DNA of 64,000 bases from Symbiodinium natans (taxonomy: Eukaryota > Sar > Dinophyceae > Suessiales > Symbiodiniaceae), in contig CAJNDS010002543.1 of NCBI GenBank assembly GCA_905221605.1, positions 221,663 to 285,662 on the forward strand, written 5' to 3'. Shown here piece by piece: positions 29,865 through 40,311 of this stretch; the first letter of the stretch is position 1, and the number at the start of each line of letters is the position of its first letter. Below the pieces are notes generated by a model, which saw only the letters and a list, made by a program, of their open reading frames with translations, made no database searches and was not told where the DNA came from. The position numbers and the translations under genes were made by a program.

Positions 29865-30395
29865 AAGCTCGCCGCGCGGGGGCGTCCAAGCACCCCAGAA
29901 TCAACTTCAGAACCAGTCCTCGTCTCCCAGGAAAGGGCCAGAGCAGAATCCCATTGCCCGGCAACCTACCAGGTTTTTGAGGGATATCCAGGGACTAAAG
30001 GAGGGAATTTTATAAGGGACCTTAGGGGTTATTGAGGGTTGTATTTGGGGGGGCTACTTAGGCGCATAGGGACTGTAGAAGGTGTATATACAAGTAGGGG
30101 TTATGTAGGGGAATAAGATTATGGGTCCCTTCTAGTGTCCCTCCTCTTACCCTTAAGTGAAGGATATAAATATCAAGTACAGGGCCCGAAGTCCTGAGGC
30201 GAACAGTTGGCTGTGGAGATCTGTGGAGGCTTCTGGACTCAGGGTTAGGGTGGATTTGGGCTGGTCGGAGCAGGGGCAGCACGGTCCTTCGTCTCTGATG
30301 TCTCAAACAGCATAGCGGGTATCGGAGTCTGAAATGCGTCTTCTCAACTAAAAACAATCTGCACAGAACTGCGCTGAAAAGCAAGCCCTCTACCT

Positions 30396-30648
30396 AAAGC
30401 CAACAACGCTGAAATCACGCCCTCTCTCCACCAAGAATTTAACGCCCATACAGACTCGTCCCTCCCGCTGTCAGCCTCCATAGCCTGAGTCCAAAATGCC
30501 AAAGCTGCAAATTTCGGGTGTGTGGACAAAACAAAGACAGAAGGAGTACGGAGCTTGTGATTGGAGGTTCCTGGACGGAGAGCATAGATAAGGTCCACGG
30601 AGCAAGAGAGCTCTGGTACGGACGCTTGCGAGACTCTTTCAACAAGCC
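30396..30648 (-). CDS. Exon of an unidentified enzyme-like protein, possibly glycosyltransferase-related
   Basis: After the acceptor TTTGTGTTCAG the minus-strand frame reads about 84 residues, including SVDLIYALRPGTSNHKLRTP, FAALAFWTQAMEAD and DESVWALNSWW, ending before TTAG|GTAGAG. A D.D..Y..P region followed by W....DE..LN resembles nucleotide-diphospho-sugar transferases, but this is a faint likeness. The frame is clearly protein-like. Neighbouring exons are not resolved. Confidence 0.4.
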
Positions 30649-31017
30649 CTGAACACAAACAAACTACCAAACTGTCACAAAATTTTTTGGGAGCCAGGGA
30701 TGCTCAAGTGACTCAAGAGCTTGACTCAGCTTGACATGTCTCTGGGAATCTGGCAGACAGCTGACTGTTCTGGGAAATGACGTCTCGCCTCAACCCGCCT
30801 CACTGACAAGTGGCAAGGAGGCGAACCTTTTGTGTGGTCTCCGATATGTGCAACCTAAAAAAATTGAGGTTGCCGATTTTTTACAACAGCAACAATCATG
30901 GTGCCTCAAGGGCCGAACTCTCAAAAATCTCTTGAACTGACATTGAGAGTCCACATCGGTGCACGTCTACGGGAGGATCTCTTGGAGACACAAGCTGGTA
31001 TCACTTCTGCTGTTGGT

Positions 31018-31159
31018 TCAGCCCTTGGGAAATACTCTCGCAGCTGAGGCACGACCCAAAACTGCGGCGCAGCTCAAGGCCCCGCGCCAGCGCGACACGA
31101 TGCCGAGGGCGGCCACGAGGGCGTTGGCCACGAAGATCTCGGGAGAAGGGCGGTTGAAA
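31018..31159 (-). CDS. PPR-motif exon after an introner-like element
   Basis: The minus-strand frame FNRPSPEIFVANALVAALGI, then VSRWRGALSCAAVLG, ends at a TGA (31018-31020). This is a PPR repeat (P.I..NALVAALG....W..AL). It begins right after AGTATAG, the end of the element at 31160-31257. Confidence 0.6.
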
Positions 31160-31257
31160 CTATACTCCCCTTAGAACCTTAATAACAATAATATGTTTAA
31201 TATCCTCTTGGGTTTTTTATAAACAAAAAGAAAAAACAATTCCCAAGGGGTATATAG
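31160..31257. mobile_element. Introner-like element, family 1, copy B
   Basis: CTATACTCCCCTTAGAACC start, CCAAGGGGTATATAG end. Its minus-strand AGTATAG end abuts a PPR exon. Confidence 0.85.
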
Positions 31258-31656
31258 GAAAAGTGCTAAGGCGGCCAGCAAGTCAAAGCAACAAGTCGCA
31301 AACCGCCAACAACCCCCGACTTCGTTGCAGGTCTGACTTTGAATTATGGCATGTGCTTCGGACCTGAAGTGGGAACCAATGTCTGGAGCCGATAAATATG
31401 GTTAATAAATCTTCCGATATATCTCTCGGCGTGACCCCGAGTGTGAAATCATTTTGAAGTGGAGAGCATGCGTAGTGTGAAAGAATCTTGTGGATGCCTT
31501 TAAACCAGACCATGGGTAGGGAGGACGGAAAGGAGCCACTGTGAAAACCATGAGTCGAAAGCCAGACCTCGGCGGAATCTGACCTTCCATTAGCTTCATT
31601 GGCCGTACCCATGTCAGATACGCGCCAGGACACGAACCCAAACCGACAAAGCTCAC

Positions 31657-31860
31657 GAACCAATAGCGTTCGGAGTTTGGAGGCAGATTAGATCGTGCAG
31701 ACATTCTGATGCCCTGACACCCAACGACTTCTAACCCAGACTGGGCACAGGCCGCTGGGGTGCTGACGTTTAAGGCGAGCCGAACCTGCGTCTTCGCATG
31801 CGTGACAAAGTCTAGGCAGCGCTGCCATTCCTGCAAGGCGCTTCTCAGGCCACGACTGCT
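31657..31860 (-). CDS. Exon of an unidentified minus-strand gene
   Basis: Frame containing LQEWQRCLDFVTHAKTQVRL and SARSNLPPNSERYWF, ending at the donor TTC|GTGAGC. Upstream edge uncertain. The W..CLDF pattern could be PPR-like. A second overlapping minus frame (31283-31663, contains DSAEVWLSTHGFHSGSF) may be a separate exon. Confidence 0.35.
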
Positions 31861-32109
31861 TGGACATCTTGTTCAGTTCATGAGTATAGGACTAGGACAC
31901 CCGGGGAGGTCATATCGGGGATTGGAACAGCTTCGTTATCGACTGCAGGAGTGGGGTTGTGCTCCCTCTTCTTCGGGTCTTACTGATTGGCGTGGGTGTT
32001 TGTGCAGAGCCGGCCCCGGTAACAAAAGAGCTGCCAGGCATCGAGGCACCGTACAAAAAAAGGCCCCTTTCAGGTCGGTCTATGTCGCATAGACTCTCAT
32101 AGTACTTAC

Positions 32110-32353
32110 GCATGCCTTTCGCACATCGAGGCGTTCTGAGCCCAACGAGAGCATCAGCCCAATATGTGACCGAGCAAAAGCTTCTTGGAGGGCTTCAGAA
32201 GCCCTTTCCTTGGAACCAATCTTGGGGTTTCGCCATCGCATGGGCCTTCTAGTCGTTTCAGTGGAGAGGCTGGCAGGGCATCCTGAGTTCGAACTTCCAG
32301 CAGCAGTCTCGCGCTCCTCCCCCGCTTTGCAGGCGTTGACGATGGAGGTCACG
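32110..32353 (-). CDS. Exon of an unidentified gene, PPR-like start
   Basis: After TCGTCAG the minus-strand frame reads VTSIVNACKAGEERETAAG and later KERASEALQEAFARSHIGLM, ending GCATGC|GTAAGT, a canonical donor. The first 15 residues resemble the second half of a PPR repeat (T.IVNACKAGEE). The rest is helical and unassigned. It may belong with the exon at 31657-31860, with about 250 bases between them. Confidence 0.45.
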
Positions 32354-32622
32354 CTGACGACCTAGCAGAGCCGGTGGATGCCGGAGAGTGCTGCTTGGGA
32401 CTGTATGATCTCGGTGTGCCAAGCCGGACTTTGCAAGTAAACCTCTGTTAGAACCTGATATCGGATCTTTGGAAGCCCAGGGAAGCTGCCCGTTGGCTGT
32501 CTTTGGGGGTGGGGACGACCGGGAGGTTAGGGCGTAGAGAGGTCCTGGATTTCGTAAGGACCTGGCGTGAAGGGCTCCGATGTCAGATCTTTTCACGAGC
32601 AGCACAGTCTTGTGTCAAGCTA

Positions 32623-32690
32623 AACCCTAAACACAAGACCCTAAACCCTATAAACCCTAAACCCTATAAACCCTAAACCCAAATGACCTT
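32623..32690. repeat. Telomere-type repeat with CCCTATAAA variants
   Basis: CCCTAAACACAAG and CCCTATAAA units alternate with CCCTAAA. Confidence 0.9.
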
Positions 32691-32822
32691 AAACAACCTG
32701 TCTCCTCCCGCCATCCGCCCTGAGTCCGGCACAGATGGTGACTGGCCGGCCATGATGAAGGACGCTAGACCAGCTGACCACCGACTCACCTGTGCAAGTT
32801 TCCAGCATAAACATGGGCCGCG

Positions 32823-32873
32823 GGTTTAGGGTTTAGGGTTTAGGGTTTAGAGTTTAGGGTTTAGGGTTTAGGG
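32823..32873. repeat. Telomere-type repeat, TTTAGGG orientation
   Basis: Seven units, one TTTAGAG. A family 7 fragment (GGGGTTCCGAAACTAGGGGT) follows at 32874-32935. Confidence 0.95.
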
Positions 32874-33013
32874 TGGGGGGTTCCGAAACTAGGGGTACCT
32901 TTTTGGGGCCCTTATTGTAGGGGATCCTACCAGGGTTTCAGGACGTCCAGGTTCAGGGTCTCAGCTTTCAGAAGCTTTAAGACTTAACTCGGCGGCGCCC
33001 TTGGTCTGCATTC

Positions 33014-33390
33014 TCACAAGGCACACAGAGAAGAGCGCTCAGCATCCGTCGCCTGCAATTTTTTCTAAGGCAAAACTCCCAACTCACCGAAGGTTGTGAC
33101 GAACCTGGGTTTGGCACTCATCTTGAACCTGAAGCCCTGGTAGCCCAGTAACCATAGAGCAATAAGATATAATAAGGGCACCTTTTTTTTGGGTTGGTTA
33201 CTTCATAAGGGAACCCATAACCAACAAAAAAAAAAAAGGGTACCGCTGGGCTACCCAGAAGCGCAATGTGAGAAGCCTTGCCTCGCCCCAAGCAGCGACG
33301 GCCACGTTGGCGGAGACCTGTAGCTTGCCCTCTGGAGGTTTGAAAGAGGCAAGGACCGGCAAGGAAAGGGGGAAAGCTCCCTGAGCTTGC
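33014..33390 (-). CDS. Three-exon gene end with an intron made of an inverted-repeat element
   Basis: Exon 33255 to about 33390 (contains KPPEGKLQVSANVAVAAWGE and LLTLRFW), exon 33088-33136 (GFRFKMSAKPRFVTTF) and exon 33014-33052 (ends DAERSSLCAL, TGA) join in frame. The first intron (33137-33254, 118 bases) starts GTAGCCCAG and ends GGGCTACCAG, the termini of a family 5 element. The second begins G|GTGAGT and ends TTGCAG|G. The protein fragment is unidentified, with beta-like character. The 5' part is not resolved. Confidence 0.6.
33139..33255. mobile_element. Introner-like element, family 5, copy B, acting as an intron
   Basis: GGTAGCCCAG and CTGGGCTACC are perfect 10-base terminal inverted repeats. 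On the minus strand one end supplies GT and the other runs into AG, and removal restores an open frame. The sequence between resembles the copy at 18689-18796 (GTAACCAT, GGTTACTT, T-run/A-run arms). Confidence 0.9.
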
Positions 33391-33436
33391 AATCTTCATT
33401 TGCTCGGCACCATGCCAGGATGGGCTCAATGGAGCG

Positions 33437-33555
33437 TAGGGTTTAGGGTTTAGGGTTCAGGGTTCAGGGTTTAGGGTTTAGGGGTTTAGGGGTTTAGGGG
33501 TTTAGGGGTTTAGGGGTTTAGGGGTTTAGGGGTTTAGGGGTTTAGGGTTTAGGGA
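33437..33555. repeat. Telomere-type repeat with a homogeneous eight-base variant
   Basis: TTTAGGG and TTCAGGG units flank about nine consecutive TTTAGGGG units (33474-33545). Confidence 0.95.
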
Positions 33556-33872
33556 TTGTGGCGCACGATATGTTTCAGGGCACATGCGACAGCTTCAACA
33601 TACAGGCACAACGTCGCGAGTTTCTAGAAGCAGCCCTCAAGATCACATGACAAGTGGTCAAAGTGTAAACTGACAAGGTGAAGACTCTTCAGAAGCTTAT
33701 GACCGATTGTTGTTCAGTTCCTCCGATGTGTTGTGGCCTGTGTACGAGGCCTCCAACAACTTTCTGTTGACCCCAAGCCATCACTGTCAGGCCCTTCTTG
33801 AAACAGTCAACCCCAAACCGCCAACCCAAGACGTAGACCGCTTTATACTTTTTAACTTTAACCATTGAACCC

Positions 33873-33940
33873 ACCCTAAACCCTAAACCCTAAACCCTAA
33901 ACCCTAAACCCTAACCCTAAACCCTAAATCCTAAACCCTC
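33873..33940. repeat. Telomere-type repeat, CCCTAAA orientation
   Basis: About nine units with CCCTAA and CCTAAAT variants. Confidence 0.95.
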
Positions 33941-34059
33941 CGCACATCCCAATCCCAAAGGGAGCCCGCGCCACGTCGGTAGTGGTCCCTTGCAGCCGAC
34001 CGTGGCACTGCAAAGCCAAAGCTGTCGGCCAGGCTCTGCCCCTGACAGATTGAGCACTA

Positions 34060-34115
34060 GGGTTTAGGGTTTAGGGTTTAGGGTTTCTGGTTTAGGGTTT
34101 AGGGTTTCGGGTTTA
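34060..34115. repeat. Telomere-type repeat, TTTAGGG orientation
   Basis: Seven units with TTTCTGG and TTTCGGG variants. Confidence 0.9.
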
Positions 34116-34448
34116 GGGTTAAGGACAAGATTTGAGATGGGGGATAAGACATTTCGGGGCTGCCCAACCCCGCCAGGGAGGTTGCCCCATTTGCTATCCA
34201 AGCTAAGATATACCTTCGCAAACATGACACTCAGACTTTATAAAATGTCGGGACAAAAAAACCCTTCTGCCAATTCAAGCTGCAAGACACCGAGCCCATT
34301 GCATGCCAAGACATGCTTATAGAACTGTGTTTCTTCCAGTCGTCGAACAGTCCGATTTGTTGAAGCGGCCCCTTTTGGTGCTCTGCGTGTGCGTTTTCTT
34401 AACAAGCCTGGGGTCAATACCCAGCTCTGCTTCTTCGTTTTCCAGTTG

Positions 34449-34468
34449 CGGGGGGGGGGGGGGGGGGG
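34449..34468. repeat. G homopolymer
   Basis: About 19 G. Confidence 0.9.
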
Positions 34469-34649
34469 GCTCGGGAAGGCATGATGGAACCTCTGCCCGA
34501 CGAAGCTCGCAGGAAACCACCTGCATGTTTGGGGTGAGATGCGCTGCTGGCAGGGCCCCCACCCTTCCTTCACCATGGCTGTGCTCATGGGACGGATCTT
34601 GCCAAGCCGTGCCGGGGTGCATGTACGATTGCCCGAGGGTTCTTAAGAA

Positions 34650-34748
34650 CCCTAAACCCTAAACCCTAAACCCTATACCCTAAACCCTAAACCCTAAACC
34701 CTAAACCCTAAACCCTAAACCCTAAACCCTAAACCCTAAACCCTAACC
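34650..34748. repeat. Telomere-type repeat, CCCTAAA orientation
   Basis: About fourteen units. A plus-strand exon candidate follows directly. Confidence 0.95.
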
Positions 34749-34756
34749 CTCTTCTG

Positions 34757-34925
34757 CTTGTGGCACCTCAAGGCTGCGCCAGAGGCGGCATTGAAGGACA
34801 CAACGTCCAGCTGCAGGGATCTGGCCTCGGAGCTGAGCCGTTTGCCGGTGCTTTTGGGCTTCCTTCTGAGAGTTTTGGCGTCGAGACTACGGCTGAGCAC
34901 AGGTGCAAAAGCCATAAAGGCGGCG
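34757..34925 (+). CDS. Plus-strand exon candidate, helical
   Basis: The frame WHLKAAPEAALKDTTSSCRD then LASELSRLPVLLGFLLRVLA and a basic end runs into GGCGGCG|GTTTAGGG, so the donor would be the first telomere-type unit. It follows the array at 34650-34748. Amphipathic helices are likely, no family is recognised. Other frames are also open here. Confidence 0.35.
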
Positions 34926-35159
34926 GTTTAGGGTTTAGGGCTGGTGTTCACACATGCAGCACATACATCTGCACTCGCGCACGCTGGTGTCCGAACAACT
35001 CAGCGGGATGCACGAGCTTGGTTTAGAAGCCACATAGCCTGAGACAGGTCCAGGTTTCCTACACAACGCTCTTTCTGGATCTGACTCGATTTCCCGATGA
35101 GGGTTCAGCAACAGTAGGGAGGGAAGGCTCAGGCACCGTGGGAGAGACATTAGACGAGC

Positions 35160-35342
35160 TCAATCGCGGTTCAGCTTCATATGCTGGCAGTTTCTCACTG
35201 CACGCCTGAAACCAACCTGGGAAGGGGTTACCGGCTCTATGGTGCTCCAGGCCCTTTGACGAGCTGCCACTTCATGTATGAGGTTGCAGGCCTTGACGCC
35301 TTGTGCCTCTTCTAGAGTCTGGAATTTAGGGTTTGTCCGCAT
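35160..35342 (-). CDS. Possible exon or small ORF, 60 aa
   Basis: ATG (35340-35342) to a stop at 35160. It contains FQTLEEAQGVKACNLIHEVA, then RQRAWSTIEPV. The spacing ACNLIHEVA.RQRAW is faintly PPR-like. An internal CCCAGGTTGG might end an exon. Confidence 0.3.
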   Translation of the reverse strand: MRTNPKFQTLEEAQGVKACNLIHEVAARQRAWSTIEPVTPSQVGFRRAVRNCQHMKLNRD

Positions 35343-35527
35343 CCTCGACGCCTCGCTCTAATAAATGATCTAAATGGCAGAGACAACGTTGAAACAACCA
35401 CAGGCCCACGCTTGCTGAGCAAGAAGCCCTCGAAGCCCATACTCCTACCGCTTCATGCCACCTCAGCCTCACCCACTTTTCGAACACTACTCCATCTGTT
35501 CACACAGCTTACCGGCTGATTTCTTGA

Positions 35528-35566
35528 AAACCCTAAACTCTAAACCCTAAATCCTAAACCCTAAAC
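35528..35566. repeat. Telomere-type repeat, CCCTAAA orientation, donor side of a PPR exon
   Basis: On the minus strand the array begins CCGG|GTTTAGGG, giving a GT donor directly at the exon edge. Confidence 0.9.
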
Positions 35567-35663
35567 CCGGTCCACCGGGATGAAGGGCGAGCCTGGGTGC
35601 CACGGGACGCCCGGCCGAGAGACGTCACACCCGCATTGTAGAGGAAGATGTCCGGCGTGGATT
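35567..35663 (-). CDS. PPR-motif exon bracketed by telomere-type repeats
   Basis: After TCACGCAG the minus-strand frame reads STPDIFLYNAGVTSLGRASR and further to CCGG|GTTTAG. PDIFLYNAGVTSLGRA is a typical PPR helix A to B start; the second helix looks eroded. Arrays lie on both sides (35528-35566, 35673-35715). Confidence 0.6.
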
Positions 35664-35672
35664 CTGCGTGAC

Positions 35673-35715
35673 ATGGGTTTAGGGTTTAGGGTTTAGGGTG
35701 TAGGATTTAGGGTTT
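35673..35715. repeat. Telomere-type repeat, TTTAGGG orientation
   Basis: Five units with TGTAGGA variant, upstream of the PPR exon in the sense direction. Confidence 0.9.
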
Positions 35716-36225
35716 GCTCTCATCATGTCACTCATGTCGGCTGCTCTCTCACATGAACCCTCAGTATATCTCCAGGAAAGGCAAACATGGCAAACATGAT
35801 ATCACATGAACGATAGCTGGATAGTTGATGCCTTGCAGCCTGAAAGACCTCCCATAATGAAGACAGACCACTCCTGCTGCCTTGTGTGAGGCGTCGTGAC
35901 TGCCTAGTCACAAACACTTATCTTGATACTTGGCTCCTTGCGGACGCAAAGCTATGCGAGGGTGAGTGGGGAATGTAAGTGTGCAAAATTTAGGCTGGGC
36001 TTGGATGCACGGTATAGCAGCAGCACACATGATCAAGAATGTCCTTGCTGGACACATGGCACGCTAGAAAGATTGTGGGGAGCGGGGGGACGAGTGCTGA
36101 GGGACAAGCCTGCACAGCCTCACTCAAGCCTTTGCTAGCCACAAGTAGTCGTGTCGGAATGTACATCTAGTGCAAGACTGAATCGTATGCTGCTTCATAG
36201 TGCCCCCTCTGCAAAGAATCGTAGC

Positions 36226-36332
36226 AACGAAGCAACTATCCTATTGACCACTCGGTTTCGCCTTCCAGCACCAGCTGCAGGGCACGCTGCCAGCGCAAGG
36301 CACGACCGAGAGCAGTGACGCCGTCGGTTCTG
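36226..36332 (-). CDS. PPR-motif exon
   Basis: The minus-strand frame contains VTALGRALRWQRALQLVLEG, an almost canonical PPR B-helix pattern (ALGRA..W..AL.L), and stops at a TAG beside 36240. Upstream in the sense direction lies a G/C-run (36393-36415). Confidence 0.6.
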
Positions 36333-36682
36333 GGGGCTCACAAGGTGACAAGTCTTCAAGACCTTGTGGCGCTTGTTTCTGCCTCTGGGGTTTGGGGGGG
36401 GGGGGGGGGGGGGGGGCCCTGGGTGCCTTTGGGGGAGAGGGGGGGGGGGATGGGTGCCCTGGTACCACGAGCATCCCATTTGGGATCATTTAGGGTTGCT
36501 AGTGGCACAAGTAGCAACGTCAGTAACTTCATGACTGTAGTCGCTGTGCGCCACCAGAAGGAGTACTACTTGTCGCCAGGTTTGGAGAGAGAAGTCGAAT
36601 GATTGCAGTTGAAACGGAAAAGCGGGCGAGCGCGCGCGAACTGCCAGGGGTCAGAACGTGTGGTTGAGGCTTGAGTTGGTAG

Positions 36683-37240
36683 GTGCTGGAGGCTTTAAAG
36701 CTTCAAAGGTTCAATCAGCACTGCTCCGTTTCGTCAGGCACTGAGCCCAAAAGTCCTCCGCGTGTTCCTTGCGCATGGCCACCGCAGTTTAGCCGAGAGA
36801 CCCATATAGGAGCTTGCCGGCAAACCCACTACAAATCAGGGTTCGCAGTTAGTGCCCAAGGCTTCACATTTCGCAAGCTTAAGCTGAATGCAATACAGCT
36901 ACTGAGATCAGAACAGGTGTGCAAAAGGCAAGCATCAAACAACTGTCGGCTTTTGTTGTGGCACTTCGCTCGAGGTCCGTCTGTTGTTCCAATGTGTTCC
37001 AATCATGCTCCGGAAATCCCTAAACCTCTTATCAAAGTTGAGCTTAGTTCCGTTCGCGGAGATGAGAATTGTCATACCAGTAGCGCTCCAAAATGCGTTC
37101 TGGGACACTCGCTGACTTTGCATGCCCGTTGTATGAGTCGAGCCTTCTCTTCAAGCGCAGCTGCTCGGCGACGGGCTTGTCTGCGCACAAAGGGAGCGTT
37201 TTTGCGTGGGATGTCAGTGCACACTAAGCCTCAAGCCTGA
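36683..37240 (+). other. 185-codon open frame, not accepted as a gene
   Basis: Long, but without a recognisable motif. The minus strand across 36935-37123 also reads protein-like in two frames (e.g. ILERYWYDNSHLRERN). The coding strand cannot be decided. Confidence 0.2.
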
Positions 37241-37405
37241 AGCCCCAGATCCAGAAATCCCGCATGTTCCGGCCACACACTGGAATCACTAGAAGCCCGG
37301 AACAAAAGCCTTGCCATCGCTTCTGTCTCTTGGAGACTGGCGTTCGGGGCAGCTGGGGTCCACAATGCAGGGCAGAGTCTATAGCGCATAGGGGTTAGGT
37401 CAAAA

Positions 37406-37490
37406 TACCAGGATGGGTTACTCTACCCTATAATCCCTTTAAAAGGCCCTTTATAGGGTTCATTTGGGGCCCAAAGAGCCCATCCTGGTA
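37406..37490. mobile_element. Inverted-repeat element, family 3, copy B
   Basis: TACCAGGATGGGTTACT start, GCCCATCCTGGTA end, with inverted inner arms CCTATAATCCC and CCTTTATAGGG. Confidence 0.9.
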
Positions 37491-37586
37491 CACCCCAAGC
37501 TGACATGCTTGCTGGGACATTGGGTGTTTGCGTGTGGCACACCTTGAGCTGGCTCCCATGGGCTGCCTTTCAACTCCTAGACCCGG

Positions 37587-37627
37587 TTTAGGGTTTAGGG
37601 TTTCGGGTTTGGGGTTTAGGGTTTAGG
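37587..37627. repeat. Telomere-type repeat, TTTAGGG orientation
   Basis: Five units with TTTCGGG and TTTGGGG variants. Confidence 0.9.
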
Positions 37628-37902
37628 TCTGTAAGGCGAATTGTCAGGCTGGACCCTAAATCTCCCCCCACTCCCTCCCCGACTCCACGACGGAGCGGTC
37701 GATGCCGCTTACAGGGCTTCTTGTTGTGCAAGGCTTGGAGGGCTGCCGGGTTGGGAGTTTCCTATGTCAGTGAGCTTGGGCGTGTCACCAGAATGTCGTT
37801 CAAGGCACACCTCTGAAGAACTACAGCCTTTCGATGAAGCCTGTCTCAGAACAACAAAGGTCTTCGCTCAGCCTGAGCCTGGCTGAGCTAAAGAAACCGA
37901 CA

Positions 37903-38000
37903 CTGTACTCCCATAGAACCTTATTAAAGATAATGTGTTTAAAATCCTCTTGGGATTTATATGAACAAAACTACAAAATAATTCCCCAAGGGGGATATAG
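37903..38000. mobile_element. Introner-like element, family 1, copy C
   Basis: CTGTACTCCCATAGAACC start and GGGGGATATAG end. On the plus strand it reads GTACTCC..ATAG, so a GT-AG excision is possible, joining AAGAAACCGACACT to GACACTCGTGAGG. Confidence 0.85.
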
Positions 38001-38532
38001 GACACTCGTGAGGACATACGGTGAGCCATCTGCTGTCTGCTCGAGTCGGACCTTGCTCCGGCAAACTGCTCAATTCTTCTCAAGTCTGCTCGTACACTCC
38101 TCAGTCTTGAGGAATCTCAACCGACACACGTGCCCACAAAATGCATAAGCACAAGACTGCTGCCATGCCTGTACCAAATGCGTTACCTCAACCAAACGCG
38201 ATACCTGCTGGAAGAACAACGCAGGCATTCTTGACAAGGCGTATCCAACACGTCTGAACATCACTTGCGACATCTTGCGACATCCCACTGTGCCGCCTGC
38301 ACCAGAAGCCCTAAAAACGTAAAAGACTCGAAACATATGGAAACCCTTCCAGCAGCTCATCGCAGCTCCGAAAGAGGCCCCCCCACCCCCACCCCCAATT
38401 GAGTTTCCGTTTTCTTGCGGAGGGAGCCCCTAGGAGTGACTCCCAGCGCCTGGCTCGCAAGCGCGGCCCATGGGCACTCCGCGCGCAAGGAGGCGAAGCA
38501 CTCATCGGGACAAGAGTCTTCGTGTGGGTCTA

Positions 38533-38672
38533 TACGTTTTAGTAGGGGATAGGATTAGGGGGACCCTTGGGGAAAAAGACCCTCTGAATAAGGTCCCTGT
38601 TTAAGAGAGCCAGAAGAGGGTTCAGAAGGGGTTCCCTTTTAAGGGTCCCCCTTATCCCACCTACGTTTTAGG
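38533..38672. mobile_element. Inverted-repeat element, family 10
   Basis: The arms TACGTTTTAGTAGGGGATAG..GGGGGACCC and GGGTCCCCCTTATCCCACCT..ACGTTTTA pair with few mismatches over about 35 bases. Single copy. Confidence 0.7.
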
Positions 38673-38766
38673 GCACGTATTTAAGGGTTCGCAGGGAACA
38701 ATAAAGTGAGTAAGGTGGACTGTGTAGGCCGCAGACTGACAAGACCTTCAGGGAGCGATAAAAGCT

Positions 38767-38828
38767 CAGGTAACTTAAGTAACTTAAGGTAGCTTAGGTA
38801 TCTCTGAGGTAACTTAGGTAACTTGGGC
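38767..38828. repeat. AGGTAACTTA minisatellite
   Basis: Five to six copies of a roughly ten-base unit (GGTAACTTA, AAGTAACTTA, AGGTAGCTTA). Confidence 0.8.
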
Positions 38829-39894
38829 TTAGCGCTCCGGGCTGGGCTCCATAGGGCTGTGTCCTGTGTGTGACTATTCGACACTAAGCGTCTCTGGACC
38901 GATTGTGCCTTTGGAGATCTATTTACGGGCACTGTACGGTAAGCAAGATGCAGACGGGGACTACCACGACGTGACCGGGCTAGGATGGAACCTGGCAAGG
39001 TCCGGGATATACCGAAGACACAGAATATGGTTTGGGTCTAGCGGCTACTCCAGCTTCATGCTGCGGTGAGGTAGCTTTACTACTTTCAACTCAGGCTGCA
39101 CAGAACAAAGCAGAAACAACTCGCATTCTTTGTGCACCCACGAGACGCACGGCATAAAGGATGCAGCTTTGGCAAGATCTATGCAGGCATGGGTGCGAGA
39201 ACTCTACGCACAGGTGATCAAGCCACACAACCCATCTATGGCAAGGCACGCCTGTGACCTGCCCGCACTTCTGCCTGGCGCTACTGTGTCTGCTCTGCCC
39301 AACTCACTAGTCTGCTCCACTCAAGGAAGCTACCTGAGAAAGATGGGAGGTGATCTTGCTGGAAGGTCTTGACTTGGTTACCTTCGCATAACATGGAAAA
39401 CAGAAATTTGATGAAGTCACTGGCAACAGAGGTTACACGGGTGGGTTTTTGGTTGGCCCCCTATGCCGTCGGAAGCTTAGGAGGCTGTGCATAGTTGTTG
39501 CTGCTATACCAGCACACTTCCCTGAGCATGCGACGCAGGAACGGCTCATCGCCTGAGGCACAGGGCCACGCTTTTGTTTGAAGCATGGTGGGCAAACGGG
39601 TTAGGAGCGAGCGGTGGAGTTTTGAAGGTTCAGCGGCTGTGCGTCAGGAATATAGCAAGCCCCGACGTGCACAAACTACAGCTTCGACAGGAGGCAGCAT
39701 GCGCTACGCCAAAGCTCACCATGAAGGACAACTTTTCAGTATCCGTACACGTTTGCAAACCACTTGAAACTAAGAACAGCTAAGTATCCTCCTCGCCCTC
39801 AAAGCACGGATACTGCAAAGCTGATAAAGAAAAGCTGAATTCAAAACTGGGCTTTCCAACACCCTGCCCAACCACTTGCCCTTCCACCCCTTCC

Positions 39895-40012
<118 letters not shown>

Positions 40013-40311
40013 AGTAGCCGCCGTCGTGTGCAATGTTCTGTTTTTTTTTACCAACGTTCTTCTTGATGTCAATAATTGTAGTTGCAATTGTAGCAGAAGG
40101 AGTAGTAGCAAATCTCAAACCATCAAACCAATGGCCTGGCGCTTCTCCAATGGGCTTTTCGGGCTGTTTGGGTCTGGGGGTGTCAGGGCCTGAGATCTTC
40201 GGGGCTCTGTGGCATCGGTCTCCGCTGAAATATGTTTAACAAAGCGCACCGGGCTGTTTCTGGTCCTTGCCAAAACGCGTGTCTACCAGAGGCTTAGCCT
40301 ACTCGAAACTA

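Noticed and set aside
36683-37240. 185-codon plus-strand gene
   Set aside because: No motif, no splice context, and competing minus-strand frames.
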